From positions 2,108,001-2,172,000 of the forward strand of contig CP170191.1 of NCBI GenBank assembly GCA_042434945.1: a DNA stretch of 64,000 nt, read 5' to 3'. Source of the stretch: Escherichia hormaechei_A (lineage in GTDB: Bacteria; Pseudomonadota; Gammaproteobacteria; Enterobacterales; Enterobacteriaceae). How positions within the stretch are numbered: position 1 is the first letter of the stretch; each line of letters opens with the position of its first letter. The notes below the pieces were generated by a model. The model did no database searches. It was given only the letters and a program-made list of their open reading frames with translations, and was not told the origin of the DNA. Of this stretch, positions 26,015 to 33,661 are shown piece by piece. Made by a program: the position numbers and the translations under genes.

Positions 26015-26568
26015 GAGCCGACGATCAGCACATGATGTCTATCCTGTATGCGCCGGCCGGGTATGCCCACATGAGCCATCTTCCGCAAGCGCTAGTCTAT
26101 GGCGATATCGACTGCCCGACGCTGCGTAACCTGTGGCTTCTCCGTCAGGGTAAACTCAGCCATCTTCCGTCAGCGTGGCGGTCTGATAATAAAACGCTGT
26201 CGCAGATGCTGTCGTGCTGGCATCTGATTCCCGAAACGGCGCACCTGATCGGCGGCTATCTCATGCGAAATCATCTGCTTACGCGCGGCGCGCTGATAAT
26301 GTCCGATCCGCGGCTTCTGGCCTTTATTTCATTGCCAATGCCCCACGGGATTGCGCTCGATCCCGGCAGCCAGACCTCAATGGCAACCACCTCCTGCGGG
26401 CTGGCGTTTATTCTGAGCCAGTTCCCAGAATTACCTCAGGCGCTACGACAGCGCCTGCTGCTGCACTTCCCCGCGGGGATGTCTATTGAACCGCTGCCGG
26501 CGGGAAAAACGCTTAACCATATCAATCTACTCCGAATGGCCCTGACCTATGCGAACCATTACTACTGA
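26011..26568 (+). CDS. orgA: OrgA, sorting platform adaptor (SctK)
   Basis: This 185-residue cytoplasmic protein lies between prgK and orgB with four- and 20-base overlaps, the invariant SPI-1 position. OrgA links the SpaO pods to the PrgH ring. SctK proteins are poorly conserved; features that fit are the size, the Leu/His/Trp-rich helical sequence and the internal LRNLWLLRQGKLSHLPSAW. The call rests on both position and weak similarity. Confidence 0.88.
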   Translation: MRADDQHMMSILYAPAGYAHMSHLPQALVYGDIDCPTLRNLWLLRQGKLSHLPSAWRSDNKTLSQMLSCWHLIPETAHLIGGYLMRNHLLTRGALIMSDPRLLAFISLPMPHGIALDPGSQTSMATTSCGLAFILSQFPELPQALRQRLLLHFPAGMSIEPLPAGKTLNHINLLRMALTYANHYY

Positions 26569-27241
26569 TACCTTACCTGAAGATATCGATAATCAGGTTG
26601 TGGTTAAGTCCGGTGAACGGACTCGCCATCAGCGAATGACCGTAGCGCTGGAGCGAACCCTCAGCCGCTGCAGTGAAATTCACGCGGAATATGAACGACA
26701 GACCATCAGGCTACGAGAGAGCTGTGAAAAACAGGGCTTTGAAGCCGGGTTTCGCCTGTTCTTCGACCAGCTGGTGGCACTGATTGATGATTATCAGCGC
26801 CTGCAACGCCAGCACCAGATGCAGTTCCGCGAGCAGGTCGGTGATGCGCTTAAAGGCGCGCTTCACGACACGATGATCGTGAATCGAATTATTCATCATT
26901 TACAGGAAAAGTGCGGTCATCAGAAGGCGCTGCGGATCATCATCCCCACTGCCGTGAAGCTGCCGGAAGGCGCCGACGCCTCAAACTATCAGTTCATCGA
27001 TGACAACCATATCACCGTGCAAAATGATATGGATGCCATCCGCTTTCCCAGTGAATCACTCTGTCGCCAATGGCTACATCATGCCGATGAAAAGGTTGCT
27101 CCCACCGAAGCGGTGATGTCCCATCTGGCCCCTGACGTGCTGCGAGATATCGCCAGTCAACTTATTGGCCTCAGTAACCAAATCCCCCTCACCTCCACTT
27201 ATTCAGAACATCAACAGGAAGAGCACGATGAGTCAGATTAA
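26549..27241 (+). CDS. orgB: OrgB, ATPase stator protein (SctL/FliH family)
   Basis: This 230-residue protein has a charged coiled-coil N-terminal half (residues 25-115) and a C-terminal V-ATPase-E-like domain, as in SctL proteins. It holds the InvC hexamer to the SpaO pods as spokes. It overlaps orgA by 20 bases and orgC by 14, so the operon is tightly coupled. Length is similar to Salmonella OrgB (226). Confidence 0.9.
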   Translation: MRTITTDTLPEDIDNQVVVKSGERTRHQRMTVALERTLSRCSEIHAEYERQTIRLRESCEKQGFEAGFRLFFDQLVALIDDYQRLQRQHQMQFREQVGDALKGALHDTMIVNRIIHHLQEKCGHQKALRIIIPTAVKLPEGADASNYQFIDDNHITVQNDMDAIRFPSESLCRQWLHHADEKVAPTEAVMSHLAPDVLRDIASQLIGLSNQIPLTSTYSEHQQEEHDESD

Positions 27242-27602
27242 CCCGGTCTCCGCTGCGGCGCTTGCCGCATACTCCAGCGCATCAGATGAAGAAAACGCTA
27301 CGGGCAGCAATTTTAACACTAAGGTGCTGGATTTTTTTAAACAAAACCAGCCTGAAGGTTCACTGAACGAAGTGCTCGCACAGCTTAAAAATCTGGCCGA
27401 CCCGGGTGAAAAGATCTCAATGCAGCAGCTAAACTCGGCGATCCTCATTGCTGATGGCACCCTGCGCAAGGACCCGGAATATAAGACATATACCGACAGC
27501 ACCCTCGACAGGATGACGACCCAGATGCTCGGCGTGAATATGTTTTACAACAACATGCTTTACAAAAGCTTCACCAAAACCGACGACGATACTTCCCTCT
27601 AA
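27228..27602 (+). CDS. orgC: OrgC-like secreted needle-assembly protein
   Basis: The gene encodes 124 residues starting at MSQINPVSAA with GGAAGAG upstream. It is small, polar and helical, and ends YNNMLYKSFTKTDDDTSL. It holds the orgC position directly after orgB (14-base overlap). Salmonella OrgC (about 150 residues) is an early T3SS substrate that promotes needle polymerisation. Sequence resemblance is weak, so the name is mostly positional. Confidence 0.7.
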   Translation: MSQINPVSAAALAAYSSASDEENATGSNFNTKVLDFFKQNQPEGSLNEVLAQLKNLADPGEKISMQQLNSAILIADGTLRKDPEYKTYTDSTLDRMTTQMLGVNMFYNNMLYKSFTKTDDDTSL

Positions 27603-27616
27603 TTCATTCAGCCCAG

Positions 27617-27635
27617 ACCCGGCATAGCGCCGGGT
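27617..27635 (+). terminator. Hairpin between orgC and iagB, possible attenuator
   Basis: ACCCGGC and GCCGGGT pair perfectly around a five-base loop. No T-tract follows (ATTTAC), so complete termination is unlikely; it may reduce read-through into iagB or stabilise upstream mRNA. Confidence 0.4.
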
Positions 27636-27644
27636 ATTTACATT

Positions 27645-28142
27645 ATGCAGATTAAAACCGTTATTGCTCTCGCCAGCCCTTTCTTCCTCTCTTTTCATGC
27701 TTTCGCTCGAAACGGCGATTGTATTACTCAGGCAGCACAATGTTTCCAGGTCAACCCACTGCTTATCAAAGCGATAATCTGGCACGAATCCAGGAATCAG
27801 CCGCAGGCGCTGAATTTCAATAAAAATAAAACCGTGGACGTCGGCATCATGCAGATTAACACGGTGCATTTTAGCAGTCTCAAAAGCCGGGGAATTGATG
27901 AGCAGCGCCTACGCAAGGACAGCTGCGCCAATGTGTTCTCGGGAACCTGGATACTAAAGCAGAAAATTGAGCGTTATGGTTATACCTGGGACGGTATTGG
28001 CAGCTACCATTCGCGAACGGCAGCTCAGCGTGAAAAGTATGTGCGAAACATCGTCTCACTTATTGCCCATCAGACGGCCACCCTCGACAAAATTGCCGTT
28101 CCCCCCTCGCACAGCGTCCCAACGCTTTTCTCATGCAGGTAA
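27645..28142 (+). CDS. iagB: IagB, T3SS-associated lytic transglycosylase
   Basis: This 165-residue protein has a signal peptide (cut near residue 21, FAFA-R region) and an SLT/lysozyme-like domain. The catalytic Glu is in IIWHESRNQPQAL (about residue 48), and the family motifs GIMQIN and DGIGSYH follow. It opens peptidoglycan for needle complex assembly; close relatives are IagB and IpgF. The last residues (SHSVPTLFSCR) extend past the domain. A strong terminator follows two bases after its stop codon. Confidence 0.94.
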   Translation: MQIKTVIALASPFFLSFHAFARNGDCITQAAQCFQVNPLLIKAIIWHESRNQPQALNFNKNKTVDVGIMQINTVHFSSLKSRGIDEQRLRKDSCANVFSGTWILKQKIERYGYTWDGIGSYHSRTAAQREKYVRNIVSLIAHQTATLDKIAVPPSHSVPTLFSCR

Positions 28143-28144
28143 GT

Positions 28145-28184
28145 TAAAGCAATAACGCAGGCGCTGGCCTGCGTTATTGCTTTA
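28145..28184. terminator. Strong bidirectional terminator after iagB
   Basis: A perfect 18-base inverted repeat (TAAAGCAATAACGCAGGC and its complement) with a four-base GCTG loop, flanked by A- and T-rich ends. It closes the prgH-iagB operon on the plus strand and can serve the convergent regulator gene on the minus strand. Confidence 0.9.
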
Positions 28185-28275
28185 GTCAGTATGATCTAGA
28201 ATAGAGAGGTAAATAACGCCGTCACTTATCTTAAATTAAGGCTAATTTAACGAGTAAAAGATTCAGAGCCTGATA

Positions 28276-29079
28276 TTAGTCTGCTTTGATAGCTTCGGTA
28301 TTCAGCGTGCATTTTCCCATAAGCATGGACGCCCTGGGGCTACAAACCAGTCCGTGATCCGTTTTGCAACAGTATAAATAATTATCCATAAGCCTGGTCT
28401 TACTGTACTGCGCCAGCAGTCCGCCAGAAAAGAAGACCTTCTTTTCTTCAAAAAGATCCTGTGCATATCCCCTTGCCCCCATGGCCACCCCCGCCAAAAA
28501 GATGCTTAACGTAGCGACGGCGAAAATAAACCACTTCCTTGACGTCAGCTTTCGCCCCACCGGCTTGTGCTGTGGCACATAGGATACAACCGTCATTGAC
28601 GTTGTGGGGGGAGCGGGCTGATAGCTAGTAATGGGGTTAGCTGAATAAGAGATGTTGTCCAGTTCAATCTTTCCTGCCGCCGGGGAACGTTCGTTTAGCG
28701 TGTCAGGCTCCAGTTCGGGTTCTGATAGCGACGCCTCCCAGGTGGGTTCGGCGGTGAGCTGATAGCCTAACTTTGGAATAGTGACGATAATGTTCTTAGA
28801 TTCATCTTTAAGGCTAATGCGTAATGAGCGTATCATTTGCGCAATACTCTGGGAGGTAACATAGCTGCCATCCCAAACTTCCGAAAGAAACTCGTCCTGA
28901 GAAACCGGGGATGGATATTTGGCGCAAAGCAGGGCCAGAACGTCTGACTGTTTTTTTCTCAACTGCAGGATTGTATCTTCGCGTTGTAAGGTTCTTAATG
29001 CCGGATTAAAAGTGTAATCAAGAAAGAAAATCTTGCCTTGCTTCGTTGAGCTATTTTTCAATTTAGATCCCTCAGTCAT
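28276..29079 (-). CDS. Membrane-anchored ToxR/CadC-like transcriptional regulator
   Basis: This 267-residue protein has an OmpR-type winged helix at about 18-112 (LRKKQSDVLALL, SQSIAQMIRSLRISL, then the wing IVTIPKLGYQL), a Ser/Pro/Thr-rich linker, one transmembrane helix at 183-201 (WFIFAVATLSIFLAGVAMG), and a short periplasmic part of about 65 residues with four Cys. This is the one-component ToxR/CadC/VtrA layout. It sits after iagB, where SPI-1 carries hilA, a soluble winged-helix regulator of 553 residues. It could control this T3SS, the neighbouring fimbriae, or both. No partner ToxS-like gene is seen. Confidence 0.85.
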   Translation of the reverse strand: MTEGSKLKNSSTKQGKIFFLDYTFNPALRTLQREDTILQLRKKQSDVLALLCAKYPSPVSQDEFLSEVWDGSYVTSQSIAQMIRSLRISLKDESKNIIVTIPKLGYQLTAEPTWEASLSEPELEPDTLNERSPAAGKIELDNISYSANPITSYQPAPPTTSMTVVSYVPQHKPVGRKLTSRKWFIFAVATLSIFLAGVAMGARGYAQDLFEEKKVFFSGGLLAQYSKTRLMDNYLYCCKTDHGLVCSPRASMLMGKCTLNTEAIKAD

Positions 29080-29690
29080 TTCATTTGATGAGTGAACATA
29101 CCATCAAGAAAATGCATGGCCGAAAGCCTCAACCCACGCCTCTAGACATTTAATCGACAACTGATTAGTTCATTTCACATTTATTTAATTAAACGATACC
29201 TAAACGGACAATTACATTATCAGCTCGCCAATATAATTACCTGCGGTATTAATATGTGTCAGATGGAATATTATGGATAATGCTTTACTCTGTAAAAATA
29301 TCATCTTAACACAGTAAATCCATAGTTTTATAATTGATTTAAACGATCGATGCCCATACGTTAATCGTCAAAACAAATCACACTATTTATTTACATTCAA
29401 TTAAAATCAACTTCATATACTCCTTCAGCAAGCTGAAAAATAGCATATGGTTCACATCTTTAAATTAAGCTAAATCTGACGCTGATAGACATATTATCGT
29501 ATGCCGTTTAAAAAAAATGCGGAACATCCTTGTCCGCTAATAAAGCAATGTCCTCACGCTACATGAATAGTCACTGCATTCTGGAGTCGAACCTGTCGCT
29601 AACCGTGACTCCTTTTCCCGACCCAATCCATGGTCAAAAATTTAACATATATCCAGGAAATCACTCTATCAAAAAACGCCACTTAGCCTG
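29080..29690. other. AT-rich intergenic region without a convincing gene
   Basis: 611 bases separate the ToxR-like regulator from the end of the fimbrial operon. The DNA is very AT-rich near the regulator, consistent with an H-NS-bound promoter for it. A 74-codon open frame at 29530-29754 on the plus strand has no ribosome binding site or recognisable protein and overlaps the adhesin gene end; I do not call it. No repeat or terminator stood out. Confidence 0.6.
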
Positions 29691-30614
29691 TCAGTACTGC
29701 GTCAGAATCATCGTCGCCGATGCGGAAAATGCCCCTGTTGCAATATTCTCATAGCTGACCGAAGCCGGTTTCACCGGAGTAAAGCTCAACGGCACGGTGA
29801 AACTGCCATTCGTGACGCTGAGTTTCTGGCTATCTCCGTTGGCGATCGCATTCCCATTCCATCGCATTTCCACAGCCAGATTATCATTATTGGTTTTAAT
29901 GGCCTTATTATTCCAGGCCGGAGATAAGAGGCTCATTTTGACATCAAAATCCACAGTGTGCGCCGCATCACAAACTATATTGAAATCTTTTCTTACAGTT
30001 TGCGATGACGTCCCGCCTGCGACAATATCACCGCGTTCAATCTGCCCTAAATCCACGTTAAAGGTCGATCCAGACATAACGCTACAGGTCGAGGTATTAA
30101 TATCCACATCGTTCGACGCGTAGAGGGTCCAGGTATAGTTATGACGCTCGCCTTTATTATTGGTCTGCACGAATCGCAGGCTCCCCAGCTTATCGCCGGT
30201 CTTGATGTGAATCTCCTCCCCGAGCGACGTCAGTTCAAAATAAAGCACCACCGGTAATTGTCTGGATTCACCATTGTTTAGATCAAAGATTTTCGTTTCA
30301 GATACCGGCGCAGGATGTTCGGTCCCCGAAATCGTGACGCCATATTTAAGGTTTTTAAAAATACCGCTTTCAAGCTTTACCCCATCGGCCCCCAGCCACA
30401 TGGTGTCGATCCAGCCGTCCTGTCCCGCCGTATTCTTGCAGGTAATTTGGGGCGCCAGATCGACGATACTGTTTTTACCGGTATTAACATCTGAGCTGAC
30501 GTTAATATGGATATCGGCGTCGCCGCCGTGCCAGCCAATCTTGTCACATTCATAGGCCGACGCCGCCACGCTTTGCAGCAGCAGAATTGCCAGCAACGAC
30601 AATTTTATCTTCAT
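29691..30614 (-). CDS. FimH-like two-domain fimbrial tip adhesin
   Basis: 307 residues from the start MKIKLSLLAILLLQSVAASA, a clean signal peptide. The N-terminal lectin-like domain (about 21-180) follows the FimH pattern: early Cys, HINVSSDVNTGKNSIVDLA, then CKN, and later NYTWTLYASNDVDI close to the domain border. The pilin domain follows (about 185-307), starting with a Cys and ending with the beta-zipper tail SASATMILTQY. It is the last gene of the fimbrial operon and should sit at the pilus tip. Sugar specificity cannot be told; the FimH mannose-pocket residues are not obviously all present. Confidence 0.88.
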   Translation of the reverse strand: MKIKLSLLAILLLQSVAASAYECDKIGWHGGDADIHINVSSDVNTGKNSIVDLAPQITCKNTAGQDGWIDTMWLGADGVKLESGIFKNLKYGVTISGTEHPAPVSETKIFDLNNGESRQLPVVLYFELTSLGEEIHIKTGDKLGSLRFVQTNNKGERHNYTWTLYASNDVDINTSTCSVMSGSTFNVDLGQIERGDIVAGGTSSQTVRKDFNIVCDAAHTVDFDVKMSLLSPAWNNKAIKTNNDNLAVEMRWNGNAIANGDSQKLSVTNGSFTVPLSFTPVKPASVSYENIATGAFSASATMILTQY

Positions 30615-30624
30615 AAGATTTTCC

Positions 30625-31179
30625 CTAAGGGTAATTAAGCTCAAACGTCGCCAGTGTGCTGAATTCGCCGCGGCGCAGGGTGCGGTTGGCGAGCGCGCGT
30701 GGTTCACCTATCACGTAACCTTCCAGCGCCAGCTCGCTGGTGCCGTTCTGAAGTGAAAACGCCTTTACCGTCTTGTTGAACGGTAAAGGCGTGCCGTCCG
30801 GCAGCGACATGCCGATGGCCAGGCCGCTATCGGCAGGAGACGTCACGGCCAACATGCCGGAGAGCTCCGCGCTCTCAGCGCCCTTAAAGGTCACTTCAAC
30901 CTGATTGCCAAGCGTCAGGTCGCACTCCCTGAGCTTGATGACGAACGGCTGCGCGTGGGTGCGTGTATGTAGATAGAGATACGTATCGATTACCGTGCCA
31001 AAATCGAGGGTTATGGCCGCGGAGGCGGGATCGAGCTCACAGGGATCGGCCACCAGCTGGCCGTCAAACCGCAGATTATTACTTACTTCTTTTACGCCGC
31101 CCTCCACCGCACAGGCGGCGTGGGTGGTGATGAGCAACAGTAATCCCAGCGCCCCGCGCCGCGTGTAGAATATGTCCAT
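30625..31179 (-). CDS. Minor fimbrial subunit
   Basis: This 184-residue pilin has a signal peptide (cut near TTHAACA), a conserved Cys pair (about residues 51 and 94) and the C-terminal beta-strand GEFSTLATFELNYP with penultimate Tyr, which is needed for donor-strand exchange. It lies ten bases before the adhesin gene and is likely the adapter that joins the adhesin to the tip fibrillum. Confidence 0.88.
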   Translation of the reverse strand: MDIFYTRRGALGLLLLITTHAACAVEGGVKEVSNNLRFDGQLVADPCELDPASAAITLDFGTVIDTYLYLHTRTHAQPFVIKLRECDLTLGNQVEVTFKGAESAELSGMLAVTSPADSGLAIGMSLPDGTPLPFNKTVKAFSLQNGTSELALEGYVIGEPRALANRTLRRGEFSTLATFELNYP

Positions 31180-31188
31180 ACTATTTCC

Positions 31189-31710
31189 TTACAGGTATTC
31201 CGCCAGCAGCGTCGCGGTTGCGCTAAACGCGCCTTCACTCAGCTCGCTGACGCTCGGATCTTTTACCGGTACCGCTTCAAGGGTTGGCGGATTTTGATAG
31301 GTAATATCCAGCGCCTTGTTGATCTCAAACGGTTGCCCGTTCTGAAGGATCTGGATCCCTAGCCCCGCCGCATTGGTGCTCAGCGCGCTGGCGTCAAAGG
31401 AGGCGGCGCTGCCCTTCACAATCATGGTCAAACGCCAGGTTGGATCGATATCATCGCAAACCAGCTGGTAGCTGATGGTCTGTCTGTAGCGCTGCCCGTC
31501 GACCTTGTGGATACCAACATTGTCGAAATGAATGCTCAGGTCACGGTCGTTATTGATGTGGCAGGGATGAATTTTCAGCGTCCCGTGAAACGCAATGTCG
31601 CTACTGTCGCCGGTCGCGACGGCGAAAGCATGCCCGGAGGCAGAAAGCACTAGGGTAAAAATAGCGCCGCGCAGACGCGTCCGGCTACGATTAAGGAGGG
31701 GGTGAATCAT
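31189..31710 (-). CDS. Minor fimbrial subunit
   Basis: This 173-residue pilin has a signal peptide ending near SGHAFA, Cys residues at about 54 and 89, and the donor-strand tail GAFSATATLLAEYL. It is most similar to its neighbour at 31721-32218: both have a Tyr-Arg-x-Thr-Ile motif ahead of the second Cys, which suggests tandem duplication. It would be a tip-fibrillum subunit. Confidence 0.87.
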   Translation of the reverse strand: MIHPLLNRSRTRLRGAIFTLVLSASGHAFAVATGDSSDIAFHGTLKIHPCHINNDRDLSIHFDNVGIHKVDGQRYRQTISYQLVCDDIDPTWRLTMIVKGSAASFDASALSTNAAGLGIQILQNGQPFEINKALDITYQNPPTLEAVPVKDPSVSELSEGAFSATATLLAEYL

Positions 31711-31720
31711 CGTTCTTGCC

Positions 31721-32218
31721 TCAGTTATAGGCCACTTTCAGGGTTGCCGTGGCGTTAAATGCCTGGCCGTCCTGAAATCGGGCGCCGCTCTCTTTTTCAA
31801 GCACCGCATACAGCGAAGGCGGACTGCTGCTATCAAAATCGATCCAGTGATTAAGCGGCAGGGTCGCGCTGCCGTTTTGCAACTTTATCGTCAGCCCACT
31901 GGCATCGGTTTGCAGCCTGCTGGCATCGCCACCCGCGGGCGTGCCGGATACCTGCAGCTGCACCGTTTTGCCATCCGGGTCGCCCTTGCAGCTCACCTGA
32001 TACGGGATCGTATGACGATACGCCGTCCCCGCGATCTCATTGATGTACACATCGCCAAATTCGACCTTGATCGGCTCGTTGCTTGAAAAGGTACAGGACG
32101 CTGTAGCAATCACCTCGCCGGAAATGGCGATGTCCACGTTGCTGGATCCCGGTCCGGCGGTCGCGCCGGCGGCGGCCACCATCATCAGCGCGCTAGCGCC
32201 GCGGCTCAGACATTTCAT
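31721..32218 (-). CDS. Minor fimbrial subunit
   Basis: 165 residues from the start MKCLSRGASALM, which has AAGGAG seven bases upstream; two earlier in-frame ATGs overlap the preceding gene. Signal peptide, Cys pair, and tail AFNATATLKVAYN place it in the pilin family. It shares the internal YRHTIPYQVSC motif with the next gene (YRQTISYQLVC), consistent with duplication. A tip-fibrillum role is likely. Confidence 0.87.
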   Translation of the reverse strand: MKCLSRGASALMMVAAAGATAGPGSSNVDIAISGEVIATASCTFSSNEPIKVEFGDVYINEIAGTAYRHTIPYQVSCKGDPDGKTVQLQVSGTPAGGDASRLQTDASGLTIKLQNGSATLPLNHWIDFDSSSPPSLYAVLEKESGARFQDGQAFNATATLKVAYN

Positions 32219-32228
32219 GACGCGCTCC

Positions 32229-32831
32229 TTAGTCATAGTCCAGTTCAAATCCTACCGTCGCGCGCCACTCGCCGGACGACAGGTCCTGCGCCGTGCGTTC
32301 CGGCTGCACGCGGTACAGCAGCGCACCGTTTCCCGGCACGATAAAATGCGGCACGCCGCGCTGGCCAAGACGAATGTCCCGGCCCGCGCTGTCGGTGATA
32401 CGCAGGCCCAACCCGCTTACGCCGTTGACCTTAACCAGCTCGGGCGTGTCCGGATCGGCGGGGGCGGTGAACGTCACGCTAACCATTGGCTGTACGCTAT
32501 CCCAGTAGCGATTGCCCGTGCGCAAATCAAGCATATTGCCGCCGACATGCACGCAGTCGCGCAGCCGCAGGATAAACGCCTGCGCTTCACCGCGTGACCC
32601 CGTCTTTTGCAGAATCGACGTTGTGATGCGCCCCAGATCGATCTCCTGGTTTTGCGAAACCATATCGAGGCGACAAGCGCCCTCTACAAACTCTCCGTAA
32701 ACGTGCAGTTCGCCGTGCTCGCCTTCCACATCCCAGCTATCCGCGTCGGCGAAGGCCGGCATCGCCGGCCCGAGCGCGCTTGCGATAAGCAGCACAGCGG
32801 CGCATTTTGTCGTTTCATTCATCGTGCTCAT
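32229..32831 (-). CDS. Minor fimbrial subunit, first gene after the chaperone
   Basis: This 200-residue pilin has a signal peptide ending near PAFA, Cys residues, and the donor-strand tail GEWRATVGFELDYD. It overlaps the chaperone gene by four bases. In pi-type operons this position holds PapJ or PapK, so it may be an adapter or terminator subunit. Confidence 0.86.
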   Translation of the reverse strand: MSTMNETTKCAAVLLIASALGPAMPAFADADSWDVEGEHGELHVYGEFVEGACRLDMVSQNQEIDLGRITTSILQKTGSRGEAQAFILRLRDCVHVGGNMLDLRTGNRYWDSVQPMVSVTFTAPADPDTPELVKVNGVSGLGLRITDSAGRDIRLGQRGVPHFIVPGNGALLYRVQPERTAQDLSSGEWRATVGFELDYD

Positions 32832-33580
32832 CCAGCCCTGCTGTCAACAACCCGGCAAACATCGTGCGCGCAGCTGAACATCAGCTTTGGCCGGCCGCCA
32901 TAGTCATTAATCCAGGTCATGATGGGCTTATTGCCGAGCGCCCCCGCCTTCACGGTGAGCGGCGATTCAGAGAAAGGGGCAATCATCACCGGGTCAAACC
33001 CGGCAATGGGCGCGCCGCCCGGCTGATTGTAAGCAGCAGCCAGCGTCACGTAATAAGGGCTGGGGTTACTAACGCGGTAGCCTTCGCCATGGCGGGTTAA
33101 GACCAGTTTTTTCTGCCAGAGATCCGGGGCCTGATTGCGGTCAAGCTGCAGCGAGGCCGGACGGTAGAAAAGCTTGATACGCGTTTGCAACGCAATCTGC
33201 AGGGTGTTCGCCTTGCTGCTTTTGGGCGGAATTTCACGCAGGTTAAAGTAGAAAATCGATTCTCTGTCCTGCGGCAGCGACTGGGCATCATCGGTAAGCT
33301 GCAGCTTTACCTGCCCTTTAGCCACGGGCTCTACCCGCTGAAGCGGTGGCAGCGCCGCCAGCGGCCCGCTGATTTTGTTCCCCTTTTCATCCTCAATCCA
33401 CGCCTGCGCCAGGTAGGGCAACGCCTTGTTCTTGTTGGAGATGTTCAAGCTCATCGACCTGTTCGCGCCGTTAAACACTGCCCGCGTGCGGTCAAGCGTA
33501 ACGGCAGCCTGCACGCTCTGGCAAAGCAGCCCGGAGATCAGCACTGCTCCGATCCCCGTGAACGATAAATGATGTTTCAT
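32828..33580 (-). CDS. PapD-type periplasmic fimbrial chaperone
   Basis: This 250-residue protein has a signal peptide (cut after VQA) and two Ig-like domains. The first has TRAVFNGANRSMSLNISNKN and PYLAQAWIEDEKG, and the strand ahead of LFYRP carries the Lys/Arg needed to hold the pilin C-terminus. It delivers subunits to the usher by donor-strand complementation. It starts 81 bases after the usher gene and overlaps the next pilin gene. Confidence 0.95.
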   Translation of the reverse strand: MKHHLSFTGIGAVLISGLLCQSVQAAVTLDRTRAVFNGANRSMSLNISNKNKALPYLAQAWIEDEKGNKISGPLAALPPLQRVEPVAKGQVKLQLTDDAQSLPQDRESIFYFNLREIPPKSSKANTLQIALQTRIKLFYRPASLQLDRNQAPDLWQKKLVLTRHGEGYRVSNPSPYYVTLAAAYNQPGGAPIAGFDPVMIAPFSESPLTVKAGALGNKPIMTWINDYGGRPKLMFSCAHDVCRVVDSRAG

Positions 33581-33661
33581 ACGGATATACTCGCTGTTCT
33601 TGGGCCACCGCAGAATACGGCTGCCCGGTTGTTTTCCCCGCGGTCGCGGATGGCTGAAACG

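Noticed and set aside
28276..29079. Calling the ToxR-like gene hilA
   Set aside because: HilA is about twice as long, soluble and has a TPR-like C-terminal part; this protein has a transmembrane helix and a short periplasmic end.
29530..29754. 74-codon open frame in the AT-rich gap
   Set aside because: No ribosome binding site, no recognisable protein, overlaps the end of the adhesin gene on the other strand.
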